DNA from: Ifrita kowaldi
Lineage: Eukaryota > Chordata > Aves > Passeriformes > Cinclosomatidae
Direction of reading: 5' to 3'
Length of the DNA stretch: 64,000 bases
Assembly: GCA_013398055.1 (NCBI GenBank)
Contig: VZRS01008300.1
Coordinates: 502,623 to 566,622, forward strand
The notes below the pieces were generated by a model. It worked only from the letters and a program-made list of their open reading frames with translations, had not been told where the DNA came from and did not search any database. Both the position numbers and the translations under genes were made by a program. Positions 1-13,061 of the stretch are shown in pieces; the stretch's first letter is position 1, and every line of letters starts with the position of its first letter.

Positions 1-2897
1 AACACCTGCTGTAGGATTTTTAGACACTGAGAGATTGGTAGAACAGTTGTAAAAGACAAAGGAAATACTTAGCAGCCAAGAAAGCCAGAATTCTAAGGTA
101 AGAATGGTGATGGGAATATCTAGGCAAAAACAAATACAAGAAGCGTAACAAATTTTCCACTAATTGCTTCATTGGAAAATACTGAAGAAAAATGACTAAA
201 TGAAAAAGCTAAGGAAAATTAATCACTGTGAAACAATACTGTGTGGGATGCTGTTAAGCTTGTGTGAAATAAGAAAGCATCCAAACAATCACTTCTCTGA
301 TTTTTATTGTTGGTATTTGAGAGATGCTCTCTCTGAAGGTTAGCAGATTGTATCTGTGTATCTGTATCTATTAAAAGCAAATTTCAGCATTCTCCTCATG
401 AAAGCTACATGAACGGACAAGTACTAGTTTATAAAATATTTACAATGCAGCTCACATGGCAGCAAGGCAGTAAAAGACTGACAATAATCAAGAATGTGCA
501 GTGAAGGCATGTGTGAATACTGAAATTCAGAGGAGCTGTACTTTCCAGCACTTTTCATCCCAAAGAACCTCCCTTTGAAGTTGATCAGTACCCTGGGCCT
601 CAAGCCTGTACGAGACACTGTTTGAGGAGTTTGGGATGCTGTTGTTGGCACTCACACCACAAGTGATGGAAGATGTTTACTTAAATGGCCATCAGTATTT
701 GTGTCTCATTCTTAATCTCTTCCTTTGATAGTGTGCAGAACTGATCCACAGCAAGAACATAAAAGTTTGTTCTGGATTTCCCTCAAGGAATATGAAATAC
801 TCTGAACTCTATGAGGCTGTAATGAGATGGAAAATTTCTGCAAGTTTCTGTGGTTTTAGGTCACGAATCACATGTGGCGTCATGACTCAGATAACAGTAT
901 ACTTTTCCTTTGTCATAAATAAGAGACATGCTTTTTCTCTGTTTTATTTGCTTTCTTCCTAGTGCATGTTCTACTTTCTGTGGTACTGTCAAAAATATTA
1001 TGATATAATATTGTCGGAGAGAGAGTTATTCACTCATCTGGGATATGGAAATCCTGTTAATTTTAGAAGATGCATTTAATAAAATTGCATCATTGGCAGA
1101 GACTTTTTCATATTGTACTATGTTTATTAGAGAAAATCTTTTTGCATTAAGTTCAAAGCCAGAAATTGATTTCCAAAGGACCCGAGTGCCTAGGTTGCTT
1201 AGATATTTTGAAAATCCCACTAGGTCTCTGTTTGCAGCTTTTTGGCACCTAAATACCCTAGAAAATCTGGCTTAAGAGTTATAACAGTAACACAAAGGAA
1301 TAATAACTTGTTATTCATGCCAGAAGGATTTTACTGGCACTGAGCATATTGATGTTACACTGGGGAAAATTATATTTACATGTTTTAGAGCACTGAATTA
1401 ATTATAACATAAAATAAAACTTTGTTTAACATATGTAAAGAATCTGTTCTCAAATACGTTATTCCTTGTAGGGATTGAGATAAAGTGTTTTACCAAGCCT
1501 AGGAAAGCTATAAACAGGGAAGTGACCAGTGTTCAACGGTTGATTAGTAGTCTGGAAAAAAGACATTGGACAACCAAAACAGATTGCTCCGCCTTAATGC
1601 CAGATCCACCACTATTTTTTTTTTTTTTGCTTCCCTGTTACTATTCTTTTGCTTAAGCTTCTTAAAGTCTGCTTGTCTATTTTCCAGTTCCTATGAAAAT
1701 ATCTCATATAATTTCAAAATAACCTTGAAATGATTTATTTTGACAATTTTAATGTTATAAATCCAAAAGAGGAATAGATATTTTGGCTTCTGGGTTATCC
1801 TCAGGCAGGGGAAGAAATGAATGAAGTCTAATCTATATACTGCATTATGTATATATTTTCTTCATGGCCTCAGGAAGACCCCAGAGCTGAAAGCTCTATA
1901 TTAATTTTTGATGGTTAGTTTCCATTCTGATGAAAAGTATTTCTTTATGTCTGCAATAATACTGTTGAAGCAGCAAGAGCTATAGGGCTCAGAAAATGTC
2001 AGCAGTACTTTTACAATTTAATTCTAAACTCGGGGCCATAATTGCAGGAAACAGATTTTGACTCATTTTCCCGAAACTGAGGTTGTATATCCATCTGTGA
2101 TAAAATAACTGAAAATGTAATTGATAGATCTGACTTGGGGAGTTTTCCACCTTGCTTCCCCTCCTGAACGTGAGCAAAGAGAATTGTAACATATAACATT
2201 TTTGATGTGTTGTGAAGGACTGGTAAAATCCAAATTCTCTGCTACGTTAAAAATAAAAATCCAGCTTGACATGGGAGTAGGGATATTTACCACTGAAGTA
2301 GATTTGTGCTGAAGTAGATGCAGATGCTGTAAACCTGGTTGTTTGTGCTTTCCTTGCTCTGATGGAAATTCAGGGAGATACAGAACCGGATCCAACATGA
2401 CGTTGGCAAAAAACTTTGGTGTAGTTTTGCGACGAACAGCACCCGCTCCTCTAGATGAGGAATGTAAGTGGCCTCCATAGTCTCCTCTGTAGCTGTTTGG
2501 AGGTCACTGGGTGCTTAAAAGCAAAAACCTTTTTTTATTTATGTTTTCACTTCTGTGACTGCCACAGGTAGCAGTGCACTGCAGGGCCAAAACCAGAGAG
2601 CAATATTGGCAATGCGTGCCAAAAGTATATTTAAACACATCTCTAATACTAGAGTTCTCTTTTATTTAATTATTTATTTATGTTAGTAAATAGAATTTAA
2701 TTTAGTGAACTACTGTGCTCTGCAATTTGGAAAATCAAGATTTGAAAAAGATTTGAAAGCAGAAATTAATGGTGGAACTGAGCCATTAAATCAACTGAGG
2801 ACCTGGTTGAAAGTTTGAGATGGTTTTGCTATGGTCAATATTATTTGGATAAAGTCTTTGTAGGCAATGGCTGTTTTAAGGAATAAAAGCATTTTTG

Positions 2898-3037
2898 CAC
2901 CTGTCTGGAGTGTTTCTGTTCAAGAAGTCCCAGCTGGTAGAGAGCAAGTGATGTTTCTGCTTGTGTGGCACCTGCTTTTGATTTCAGAGGGGAAACAAGA
3001 AAATTACCTCAATGGGTGGTGGCATAAAATACAGCTG
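2898..3037 (+). promoter_or_regulatory. Cluster of four E-box motifs (CACCTG/CAGCTG) before the DNTT start
   Basis: E2A-type E-boxes are seen at 2898-2903 (CACCTG), 2931-2936 (CAGCTG), 2969-2974 (CACCTG) and 3032-3037 (CAGCTG). A fifth, at 3119-3124, lies in exon 1. Random sequence would give about 0.15 such sites in 200 bp, so four is a clear excess. E47/E2A is known to activate TdT in lymphoid progenitors. That these sites form the promoter here is inferred from position and density. Confidence 0.45.
3023..3031 (+). promoter_or_regulatory. Possible TATA-like element of the DNTT promoter
   Basis: CATAAAATA lies about 70 bases before the ATG, which would put a transcription start near 3053-3060 and leave a short 5' leader. 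The mammalian TdT promoter is known for an initiator and lacks a good TATA box, so this may be coincidental. I see no confident match to the mammalian initiator. Confidence 0.25.
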
Positions 3038-3099
3038 TTGCCTGCCAGAAAGCATGTTACCTCTATTTTACCCAAGTGAAAGCACTTCTACCTTGCATC

Positions 3100-3302
3100 A
3101 TGGATAGGTTCAAAGCTCCAGCTGTAATCTCCCAGAGGAAGAGACAGAAAGAATTGCATTCCCCAAAGCTTTCCTGCAGTTATGAAATAAAATTCAGTAA
3201 CTTTGTTATTTTTATTATGCAGAGGAAGATGGGGAAGACCAGAAGGATGTTTTTGATGGAACTGGGAAGAAGAAAAGGTTTCAGAGTAGAAAGTGAGCTA
3301 AG
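3100..3302 (+). CDS. DNTT: DNTT exon 1: N-terminus, putative NLS and start of BRCT
   Basis: Encodes residues 1-67 plus two bases of codon 68. The start MDRFKAPAVISQRKRQK matches the vertebrate TdT N-terminus, with a basic QRKRQK stretch in the position of the known nuclear localisation signal. It then runs into the first BRCT strand and helix (FVIFIMQRKMG, FLMELGRRKGFRVESEL). The ATG at 3100 is chosen because the protein similarity begins there. The frame stays open upstream to 3076, but that part does not resemble TdT. The donor is AG|GTAGGA. A read-through stop (TAG) follows at once, which confirms the splice. Intron phase is 2. Confidence 0.95.
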
Positions 3303-6300
3303 GTAGGAAAATGTTTATGTGTTTTGAAATAACATGTAGTAATGCTGTTTGAAGCATTCTAATTCAATAAATACAGTCACACCAGTGACTGTGATTGAAG
3401 TTTTTGCCTATGTTTTTGGTGGACATACTTGGCTCTTCCCATTATAAATATGTTTCAGGAGTTCAGTGGGTGTTCGCACTATGTGGCTTATTTCTGTTGT
3501 CTTCCGGACAGAGAGCAGGGAAATCACAAACCTTAGCAAAATCTATAATTTTTCACTTTTAAAATATGTGTTTCTAATTTATCTTAAACCTGCCAATTTT
3601 CATGTGTCTGCATGTGAATTGTGTCTTTAGCTCAGCCAAATCAGTCGTCGTTTATTTCCTCTTTGAAGTCAGGTTAAGATTAATCTAAATTTAATGGCCA
3701 ATTTCTAGAATTAAAAAAAGTTAAATATACAGGAATGGAAAAGGTGACTGGTTGAGGGGGGCAGTTGTCTATATCATCTCTGATATTATTGTATTTAATC
3801 TTTATACCCTGATGTGAGTCTCAAAGTTACTGGCTAACACCTTGGTACAAGCTAGAAGAGCACTGGAGGAGAAAACTTCGGAGTAAAATACCACGGATGT
3901 GGCATTTGAGAGCAAAAACATACTCCAGCTTCAGATTTGTCTGGTCTCAGTAAGCCAACTCATTCTGAAGGAAGCCTTCCTCCAAACAGTGCTTTACATA
4001 AGTGCTGGTTATGTCATTATGCAGTTTTCCAAGAGCTGCATCATTATATAGGTTCTCTGAAAAGCTGGAGGAAAGCCAAGTATTGATCATTTCTCTGGAT
4101 CTGTATGAAGATAGTGTACAACTGGGTCCTCCCTATAAAAGCTTATTTCCACAGATTTTTTTTCAATCCCATCAACTTTGAAAGCCTGAGGAAGAAGGGA
4201 GGGTGAAATAATTTGTAAAGCAAGATTCAATCAGGTATTGAACAGAAGTAGGCAATTAGCATCTGATACAAAACTAATTGAATTTTGGGGGAAAAAAGAA
4301 ATGAAGAGGGCTCTTCTAAATCCTACATTAATAATCTGTAGAGGGCTGTGTAAATGCTTTATCTGGGCAGCTTTGACACACAGGTATTTATTGCCAGTAT
4401 TTCAGACGTTTGGTAGGTTGTATGAGGCAGGTGTTATGTTTAATTTCAGCTTAGCTGCCACTGGATGAAACAAAACTATTTAACTGTCGATTTTTGTCTT
4501 TGAAAATGCCAGAGGAAATGCTAAATTTGTTATGTTCTGCGCCAAGAAAACAGCACAGCTGTACAGGTACGAGAGGAAACTGGAGCACAGCAGCTAAACT
4601 GCTGCTGTGAGCATAGTTATGGCAAAGTTCCCAGATCTGCAGCTTGGTACAAATACATAACATATGAATATTTTATATGAAGTGAAATAAACCACAGGAA
4701 GCAGAAGTTGTATGTCTCTAACTGATTATTTTTTTTGTACTCAAGTATAAAGATGTGACAGTTTAATTAAAGTAGAACCTAGCAGGGTTAAATAATAATA
4801 AATCCAACAGTATTTCATGGAGATTCATTTAATCTGTGTTTGTAATCTTGTAGAAAAAAATAAATTGTGATTTTTTTCAATGGACTCTGCTCTACAAGTT
4901 CCACTATATGGAGAGAAAAAAATTATGCTATAGCATTAACAGGTTTCCCATTTCTGAAGCACAGTCCTTTCAGTACCTTTCTTATATTTCCAAAATGCGG
5001 TATGTTTACTGCATTGGAGAGTTATTTGATAAGTTCTCTATGGAGTGATTCCAGCATTTTCATTGTGATTTCATGACTTAATGAAATTGGTGATTACTTG
5101 TATGAATAAGGATTGCAGAGCAATCTGTCATGTCCCTTGGAAATTTATACGCACAAGACTGTCACCAACATGGGCTAGCAGAAAGTCACAGAGACTTTCA
5201 AATGGAGGTGGCTGCCATCAAGACAGTTTATGTTCCAATTCTAGCTTTATTTGTATAAAAATAGTGTCAAATAGTGACTCTGACTATCTGTGCCTTTCCT
5301 GAAAGAAGTTTAGGAATCTGTTACCTGATAGAAATTAATGTTGGAATATGTTTTGGAGATACTGAGGTCCTACAAGTTCATGGAAATGAAGAATTTTTTC
5401 CTTCCTCTCATGTTTTTTGTGTGGGTGACAGCCCCCTCGTGGGCTGTGTGGGGAGCAGGAACACTCGGAATCATTCAAAACTTCCTACCAAGTCTTTGTT
5501 TTTCTAAACCTGCTGAGAAACATCAGCAGGTCAGGTAGAAACTTACAGGTCATCTTAAGTATGCATGTAATCTTTTCTTGAAATGTAACTTTGTCCCTGT
5601 CCATTATCCTCCTGTGACAGGTGCAGAAATGTGTCTTTTTAATCATGTGATCCTTTCCAATGTTGTTCTAGTACAACAACCCAAATTTACTGCAATAGCA
5701 TTTGTGCTGTTGTATTTTTAGGCAACATACACCATATAATATGTTGAACAACAGTTCAAGCTGTAAATTTTATATTCACTAAACCATCATTTTTGCTAGA
5801 CTGGCTTAGCAGCAAGGAAGTGGTGTTTAGATGGAGCATGTAGTTCATAAGATTTAATTAATGAACATTTGGCAATGCCATATGAACAGCTTCATGTAAG
5901 TACAGAAAACTTAAATATCCAGAAAGGTATTACTAGCTGTAAAGTTTTAACTAATTACTGTTAACTGGCTTTTTAATGTTGTAAAGCTTTTATTCATTGA
6001 TGAAGAATATCGGAAAGAGACTGTCAGGTGTTGTCAAGCAGCCTTTTAATTATGGTACTGCTTGTGTAAGCTAAATATTTTTAGAATTGCAAAGAATGTG
6101 TATTAGGTTAGTGTCTATGGAAGGTAAATGATCCTTCAGGAAAGAAAATGCTGCACTTACAGGAGCTGTCAGACTAGAGTCTTTCCTCAAGGCAGAGTCA
6201 GTGACTGGAATAGACATATGGTGATATGAAAACTTAAGTGCTTCCCACATCCTAACGTACAATATACACTACAATTTTCAAGAATTGGATGGTAAGTAAA

Positions 6301-6379
6301 TATGGAAATAACAGCTCTGTATCTGTGTACAGTTGGATTCAGTAAAAAAAAAAAGGAAAACTTTTTGTGTTCTTGACAG
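3303..6379 (+). other. DNTT intron 1 (about 3.1 kb)
   Basis: Phase 2 intron with donor GTAGGA and acceptor TTGACAG. No repeat family or other gene was recognised in it. Several short open frames are present, none protein-like. An A run (about 6343-6354) lies just before the acceptor. Confidence 0.85.
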
Positions 6380-6554
6380 TGACTCTGTCACTCATATTGT
6401 GGCTGAGAACAACTCTTACCTGGAGGTGCTGGACTGGCTGAAAGGACAGGCTGTGGATGACAGCTCTAGGTTTGAACTACTGGATATCTCCTGGTTTACA
6501 GCCTGCATGGAAGCGGGAAGACCAGTTGATTCAGAAATAAAGTACCGTCTCATG
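6380..6554 (+). CDS. DNTT: DNTT exon 2: rest of BRCT domain
   Basis: Completes serine 68 and encodes residues 69-126. It opens with DSVTHIVAENN, a hallmark of TdT and pol mu BRCT domains, and contains the conserved BRCT tryptophan in LLDISWFTACMEAGRPV (W106). The BRCT domain binds Ku, XRCC4 and DNA-PK complexes and brings TdT to broken coding ends. The acceptor is TTGACAG|T and the donor CATG|GTAAGA. The open frame upstream of 6380 is intron read-through and is left out. Intron phase is 0. Confidence 0.97.
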
Positions 6555-6813
6555 GTAAGACAGATCCTGCAGTGTGAATACAGTGATATCCAAAATGAAT
6601 GGCTGGGATTTTATTTTTTTTAACTGAAAACATATATAATTGTGTCGTGATACAAATTTTGAATGCAAAAAAATTTTCTCTAAAATTTATGAGTAATTCA
6701 CACATTTTTAATAGATTAAAAACACCCTCCATACGTTGTCTGCATGTACACACATGTATCAGTGTCTGGTAATGCTGAGTTACTGTGTCATCACAGGCTA
6801 CAAAGTGGTAGTA

Positions 6814-7190
6814 CAGAATCACAGAATGGTTTGTGCTGATAGGGACCTGAGAGATCATCCAGCTTCCGCTGCCCTGCCTTGGGCAGGGACACTTTCCACA
6901 AGATCAGGTTGCTCGAAGTCCCATCCAACCTGGACTTGAACACTTCCAGGGATGGGGCAGCCACAGCTTCTTTGACCAACCTCTTCCAGTGCTTCAAATC
7001 CTCACAGAAAAGAATTTCTCCTTTGTTGGTATAAAGCCAATTCACCTTGTCCTGTGCCCTTGTAACAAGTCTCTCTGCAGCTCTCTTGTAGCCCCTTTAA
7101 TTAGTGGAAGGCTGCTGTTAGGTCTTCCTGGAGCCTGAAGAGGCTGAACAGCCCCAGCTCTCTCTGCAATACCCATCAATGAGGCACCTG
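6814..7190 (-). mobile_element. CR1 LINE 3' fragment
   Basis: Read on the plus strand, it starts with ACAGAATCACAGAATGG, the inverted form of the octamer-like repeat at the 3' end of CR1. It continues with typical inverted CR1 text such as GGGCAGGGACACTTTCCAC, CCCATCCAACCTGGACTTGA and GAGGCTGAACAGCCCCAGCT. The element is therefore on the minus strand and 5'-truncated, as most CR1 copies are. The chance frames over 6736-7045 fall in it. The left boundary is good to a few bases and the right one to tens of bases. Confidence 0.9.
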
Positions 7191-10033
7191 TTGCTGTGCT
7201 GGTACTTGTGGTATTTGCTTAAATACATCAATATCATGGTAAATTTCCCAGTGAGAGCAGTGCATTTCAATGGGCTCTTGATGGAATACTTGGCCTCCTC
7301 AAAATTATGCAAAAATATTATAACTTTTGCTATAGCAGGTTGATCAGCTAACAGCTGGGCCCTGGAAGGACCTTGGAAAAGAAGACTGCTGTAGTCTGTG
7401 GACATGTGTTTACAGACTTGGCACCATCCAGTAAAATTGTGCTAAGAGAAAAAAAAGGTTTTATTATATTCTATTATCTCTCAATGGAAGCTGTAAGCCA
7501 GAGGATATTGTAAATGGATGGCTGATTATTTGATGAATGGTGTTTGACCTTGAAGCAATGGATGATGACGTTTTCCTCTAATCTACATCTGACAAAATTA
7601 TCTCCCAATTTCTCAGATTGAAGCGTAGTGAGAAGCAGTGGTATTCAATACTTCAGCACAGACTGTAAGCGATGGGGTTTTGGTGGGGGTCCCCAGCTTG
7701 TGCCGCTGAGCCATGAAACAGGCCCTGCACTGCAGCTGGATGAAGCTGTTGCCTCGTTCTGCACCCACCTGAGCCTCACAGTGGGGTTTAATGGGCGCTG
7801 GCAAAGGAATTAATTCATATGTCAGGAGAACTACAAGTCTGATCTAAAGCTCTCTGAAGTAAAGTGAGAGATTCCTGCTGATTCCTGAGGGTCTGGATTA
7901 GGCTCTGTGTGAACTGTGACCACACTGGGACCACGGCAGGATGTGCAGCATGTGCCCTCCTGTGAGGCACAGAATGCCTGAATATTTAACAGCAACACTG
8001 AGCTGTTTGCTGCTTCTTCATCTTGATATTTAGATTATGAAAGATGATTCATAAATACCATCCTTTCCCAAGAAAAACTGTAGCTCCTGATTTCTTTTTT
8101 CAGTCATGTTTCATTTTCATTGCCAGAAATTATTTTCCAGGTTTTTACTTATAAGAATTACTGTTTAATAACAGTTTGGGTTGGGGGAAGGGGGTGGTGA
8201 ATACACCAGATGGAGCTGTCACTCTCAGACTCAGCATGATTCCATGATAGAATGCGTGTTTGTATTTGAAATCCTTCCAAAGATATATTTTTGCAATAAA
8301 TTTATAATATTTTCAGTGAATCTGCTGGAGGGAGAATAGACCAAAGAAATTAATACAAAAAGAAAAATAAAAAAGAAAGCCCTGTAACTGCTGCTTTATT
8401 TTATCTTATAGGCCGTAAAAATATAAATACAGGGAACGCAAAGAAGTTCTCTAAACAAGAAATGCATCAAAACCATAAACAAAATCCTGTGAACCTTCCT
8501 GAGGGTTTCACATCAGCACTAAAAGTAAACCAAATTACCCTTTATATACATTCTTAATTTCAGCAGTGTGAGCAGACCTATAGATTTAGGTAGCTCAGAA
8601 AATACGTTTTCATAATTTTCTTATCTTTTCAAAGCAAGAAATGCCTTTGTCTTTCTCCAAAATTCCTCCAAATTTTTTTTTAAGTCAATGAGAAGGCAAC
8701 TGCCTTAGTTTTGTTTTATGTAAAACTCCTTTTGGAATATTGCTGGAGCATAAGCTTCTGAAAAAGTTATCAGCACTGGCAGGAGATCATTATTGTACTT
8801 TGAGACTGACTCTGCAAGTAAGAGCTTCTGTTTTTATTGAAACATAAAGATTTCATGCTAATAAATGTAGAGTATAATAAAGAAGCCAGTGGCAGCTATA
8901 CTGTTATTTTTAAAGCTTATATTTAAGACCAATCTTAATTATATAGTTGCTCTAAGATAATAAACATTTTGTAAAGCAAACAAGGAGAAAACAAGTATTC
9001 TAGGAGTGTAGCAAATTTAAAAATAATTTTGTTGTTGCACTGTCACCATGCTAATTCTTTTTTCTGCCTTGAGAAATGAGGAAAGATTGAAGTAAAGGTT
9101 AATTTTCTTTTTAAGTACTAGACCGAACTCATACATAATGTAATTTAATTGGAATTTCACTGAAGACAAATTTGATTCGCTATGTCAGACTTGTTAAATG
9201 TGAAATGAAAGTGAATTAGCAAACCTCGAACTCACGCTAGATCATGAAGGTTTTGAAGTAAGAGGAATGGATTGCAGTGGTGGAATGTGCTGGGTGAAAT
9301 CTTATCCCCATGTTGTTTTGTGGTCAAATTCCCATTTATATCAATAAGATTTCGTCTTTCAGATCCTACAGTAGCCTATTTGGAAGATCGTTCTTCATTC
9401 AGGACATTTGTATTACTGCATCAGTAAAAAGAAATGCCCTTCTCCATGCAAAACAAGGGGAATAAAGTCAGAGTTACAGATCATTAGCTAACATCCTAAT
9501 TACAGTTGTCATTAAAGTACATTTTTCTGTGGCTGCGAATGATCTGAGAGATGCTCTGATGTTAGTGATTTATAGAGAGAAAAAGGTTGGTTGACCAAAT
9601 TTAAGACAGTCAGAGTTATTATTGATTCATTTAGTCACAGTTGACTTTTAGGGCTAGTAGCCATCATTTAATTTAATAGGCTTTGGAAATATGGTAGCCA
9701 AATATCTGCTTTAAAAGGGAAGCAAAATATTTCTCTGGCAAAGGTCTACCCTTTTCCAGAGACACCTTTCCCACCACAAGCAGATGGGTATCATTGACAA
9801 TAGCAGGACGTGGACATTGATGTGTACACAAAGGCATCCCCATGTGCTAGAAAGTACTGAGGTTTCCTGGGTTATGGAAGAGAAAGAGGCAGAGGGGAGG
9901 TTTTCAGGGGGATAAAAGAGAGCAAGAGATCCGTAAGGGTCGCTGCGCACTCAGCAGCCTTAAGAACTGTGCTGTGAGTGCATCTCTTCTGCCTTTTCCT
10001 CAGTCGGAACCTAGAAGTTGTTAGCTAATTAGT

Positions 10034-10073
10034 TTGTTTGGGTTTTTTGGTGGTTTTTTATTTTTTTTTTCCT
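10034..10073 (+). repeat. T/G-rich low-complexity tract
   Basis: Runs of T broken by G or GG, ending in a T10-class run. There is no repeat unit. It resembles other such tracts in this gene, which also have T on the transcribed sense strand. Confidence 0.6.
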
Positions 10074-13061
10074 AGAAAGGAAAAGAAATTTATTTATTTG
10101 AACAAAGGATTTTTCTCCACATTAGGGAAAGAAAGTGCCATCTTGTGATCCTTTGTCTTATCTTGTGTCAGGCAGCTCATATTTAACATTTTCTGGAGCA
10201 TCTCACTGTTTCCTTGTGAGAGAGAGAGGCTGTAAGTAATGGAAGAAATCCTTCATACTGACAGTCAGAGTTTCTCAGGAAATAAAAATGAAACTTATAA
10301 ACTGTCTGCCTTCTCTTCATAAAACGCTGGATATCAGAGGACTTTATTATTTGGTCAGTGCTGTCTGGGCTTTACAAAGCTGCTGGGTTGTTGTCTCTGT
10401 GCGCTTCTTTCACTGCTGCTACATTTTCTCATTTTTTCCCTATGTCATTATACTTCTCAGTGTTTTAAAAAATAATTTGACAAAGAGCAAAATAGTGCCC
10501 CACAAGATTTATTCTGCAGCTAAGTCTGTCTGCTTTACAAATTGATGTTAGTGGTGCAGGCTGTTTTACCTGCTTATGCCATGTGGAAAATGCCACTGTG
10601 AAGGAGTGGAAGGTGACATTTACTGCAGCCTGGATGTGGGGTAGAAACTCTGACTCGCTGTAGTGATTAACTAACCTACACATTTGGATATTTTTCAGTG
10701 GTTGCCCCTGTGCAGTGTACTATAATTTCATATTAATGTAGAGTTATCTGGAAAAGAAAAGGAATTTTTAATGCTTGTATTTTAACACTTTTCTCTCTTC
10801 TGTAGTTGCTTCTTTCCACTACTAGAAATTATTTTTGATGTAATGAGTTTCCAGGATTCCTCATTCTACACTGTAATTGCTATTGATGGAACTTTAGGTT
10901 TGTCCCATAATCTGTACAAGCAATTTTTTCCGCATCTGGTTTTCCCACCAAAAAGCAGTATCAATACTGCTCATGTTCTGCTGCTGATAGATCATTTCTA
11001 TACTTCACATGCAGGCATCATAATATTCCCTGCAAATCAGACTGTAGTACCTATTGTATGCCAGATGTTTTTGCTGTTAATTTCTATCCAAAGTTTCTTC
11101 TGTTGTTATACATAATCAAGTCCAGTTAACTAAATGCATAACTCTTGCAGATTAAGGAAAATGCTCAAGTATCTCTTCTAAGGCAGGAGCAGGATGTTTA
11201 TGTCCTGTTTATCACACTCTTTAATGCATAGATCTCCTCTATTGGTTTCGCCCTCCTCCGCAGTACCAGGTATTGCTGCAAGTAGGGCTCTTGTTCTTTG
11301 TGTGTCTGTGTCCTAATGAAGGTAACAGCTTATTAAATATTCTATTTAGTGACATTCAATTTGTTCACAATCTTTGCAGCTGGCACTATCATTTCAAGCA
11401 TTATATTAGCGCTAATCCATCATAGTTTATATGATTTAAAATCAATTTAAAAATATGATTCATGAATGTGTGCAGAAGTGGATGAGTTGTGTTGTTGTCT
11501 TGACTGAAACCCATTTTGGTTATTCCCAAGACTGGTCTTACACATAAAATAGCTTTCTTCCTTTCAGTGTATGCTATGAAAACCACCATATAATTCACTG
11601 CTCCTTCAGTTGTGCAAGCAAATACCTTTTGTGTGTGTGAATACTGTTATTTAACTACACTGTATCATAAGCAATTTAGCACGAAGTTATATTTGGGGGT
11701 ATGGTTATGAAGATATACACATGCTTATAGGTTTGCTAACCTTTTGTCTGTGTGATTGGATACAGGGGAGAAAGGGCTCATCATGCCATTATTGGTGTGA
11801 AAATTTCTTTTGTGTGTCTTCATGATGTTTTTTATTGTTATTGTTGAACCCTTTCCCTGTGGCTTTTGGGTAATGCAGTGCAATAGGTTTTTGACACATC
11901 TACCAAAACTTTTCAAGGAAAAGGACCAAGAGCAAAAAAATGCAGAGAACTGCTGAAGGTACCACGTGTTTCTGAAGTATTTCAGATTTGGCACATTAAA
12001 GAAAGTGAAGGAATTGAAGTACTGGATATATAAAGCAGCAGAAAACCAAAGTGAGATTGCCTTTTTCAGAGTGCTCCCTGGTCAGGACACTCACATGTTG
12101 AAGACTTGCGCTCAGGACTTTTTTGCCAATGGGGATATGACTCTGATATGAATCCTGCTTTTCAAGAGCATTCCCTTCCCATCCTTCAGGGGTGGGTTGT
12201 CCACAGACCTGTACGCTCTTGGTCTGTTTGGATGGAGCAAAATTAGGTGAAAAATGAATGAGGATGGAGGCAGCCTGGAGATTAGGAAATGCCCTTTCAA
12301 GTTTTGGCATCTGGCTCCTTTTCTTTGCTTCAGTGAATATGTGAAAGTGACATCTGGATTGGATCAGCATCTGTGGGAATTGACTAAGGGAGAAACCACA
12401 TCATAAGGTGAACACTGGCTGTTGGGTGAAAAAAGGGAGATTACTCCTCTGTAGCTGTTCATAAATGTTTCCTTCACTCTAAAATGACCTCAATATTGAA
12501 CATTTAGCTCAATGAATTAAATCCAAAAGAAAAAGTTTTCTATCATTTTACCTGCAAGAGGGGAGAAAACTATTTCCAATTCATACAAATATTTTTCCTC
12601 CACTACTGAATTTAGCTACAGAATGAAAAAGTCAGTTATTCAAGCATTTCTCTTTGGTCGAATATCCCTAATCTTGTACTGAATAATCTAGTGTTTTCTG
12701 TGAAAACTCTGTTCCTTAGAGCTTGTTTGCTCTTAAAGCTTTGTAGTTATTCCACCTTACTGCAATAGTAAGAGTAGTAGAGACACACATCATCTAGAGA
12801 GGCTTTTTTTTTTTTCTTTTTAAATGGCAGTGCCATTGAAAACTCCCTGAAAGAACTTAGTGCAGAAAATCAGAAATCACCAGATAAACTGGTACCGTCA
12901 GTGCAGCCAATGTGAAATCAAATGTTTTTCCTAGGGGGATGACAGAACCATTATTATTTTCTTGCCTGCTCTTCAAAGGTTTGGACACAAAATGTATTTT
13001 TTTGTATTTTTGAACTATTTGCCATGTATGTCACCAACCCTTCTTTTTTTTCCCTTGTTAG

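Larger units (their letters stand above)
1..3099. other. 5' flanking region of DNTT, no gene recognised
   Basis: No open frame here is long or protein-like enough to call a gene, and the short frames have no recognisable domain. There is a T run at about 1617-1628, and an AP-1 consensus TGACTCA at 883-889 that runs into a GATAA motif at 890-894. The final 200 bases carry the probable promoter elements listed separately. In mammals the neighbouring gene on this side is BLNK, in opposite orientation. I could not recognise any BLNK exon here. Confidence 0.6.
6555..13061 (+). other. DNTT intron 2 (about 6.5 kb)
   Basis: Phase 0 intron with donor GTAAGA and acceptor CCCTTGTTAG. It contains the CR1 fragment at about 6814-7190. 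A stretch near 7660-7990 looks more GC-rich than its surroundings, and there are G/T-rich tracts near 8178-8199 and 10034-10073. A T run sits at about 12806-12818. No other gene was recognised. Confidence 0.85.

Noticed and set aside
1..2800. A first exon of BLNK, the mammalian neighbour
   Set aside because: No minus-strand frame resembles the BLNK N-terminus. In mammals the two genes are tens of kilobases apart.
3076..3099. Upstream in-frame extension of DNTT exon 1 from a GTG
   Set aside because: The extension has no similarity to TdT, and the ATG at 3100 matches the known N-terminus.
6333..6379. Coding extension before DNTT exon 2
   Set aside because: It is translated intron ahead of the acceptor AG at 6378-6379. 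The exon begins at 6380, where the BRCT match starts.
6736..7045. Open frames on both strands in intron 2
   Set aside because: They are chance frames in the minus-strand CR1 fragment.
8178..8199. Second G-quadruplex candidate
   Set aside because: Only three G-tracts of three or more plus a GG, so the four-tract criterion is not met.
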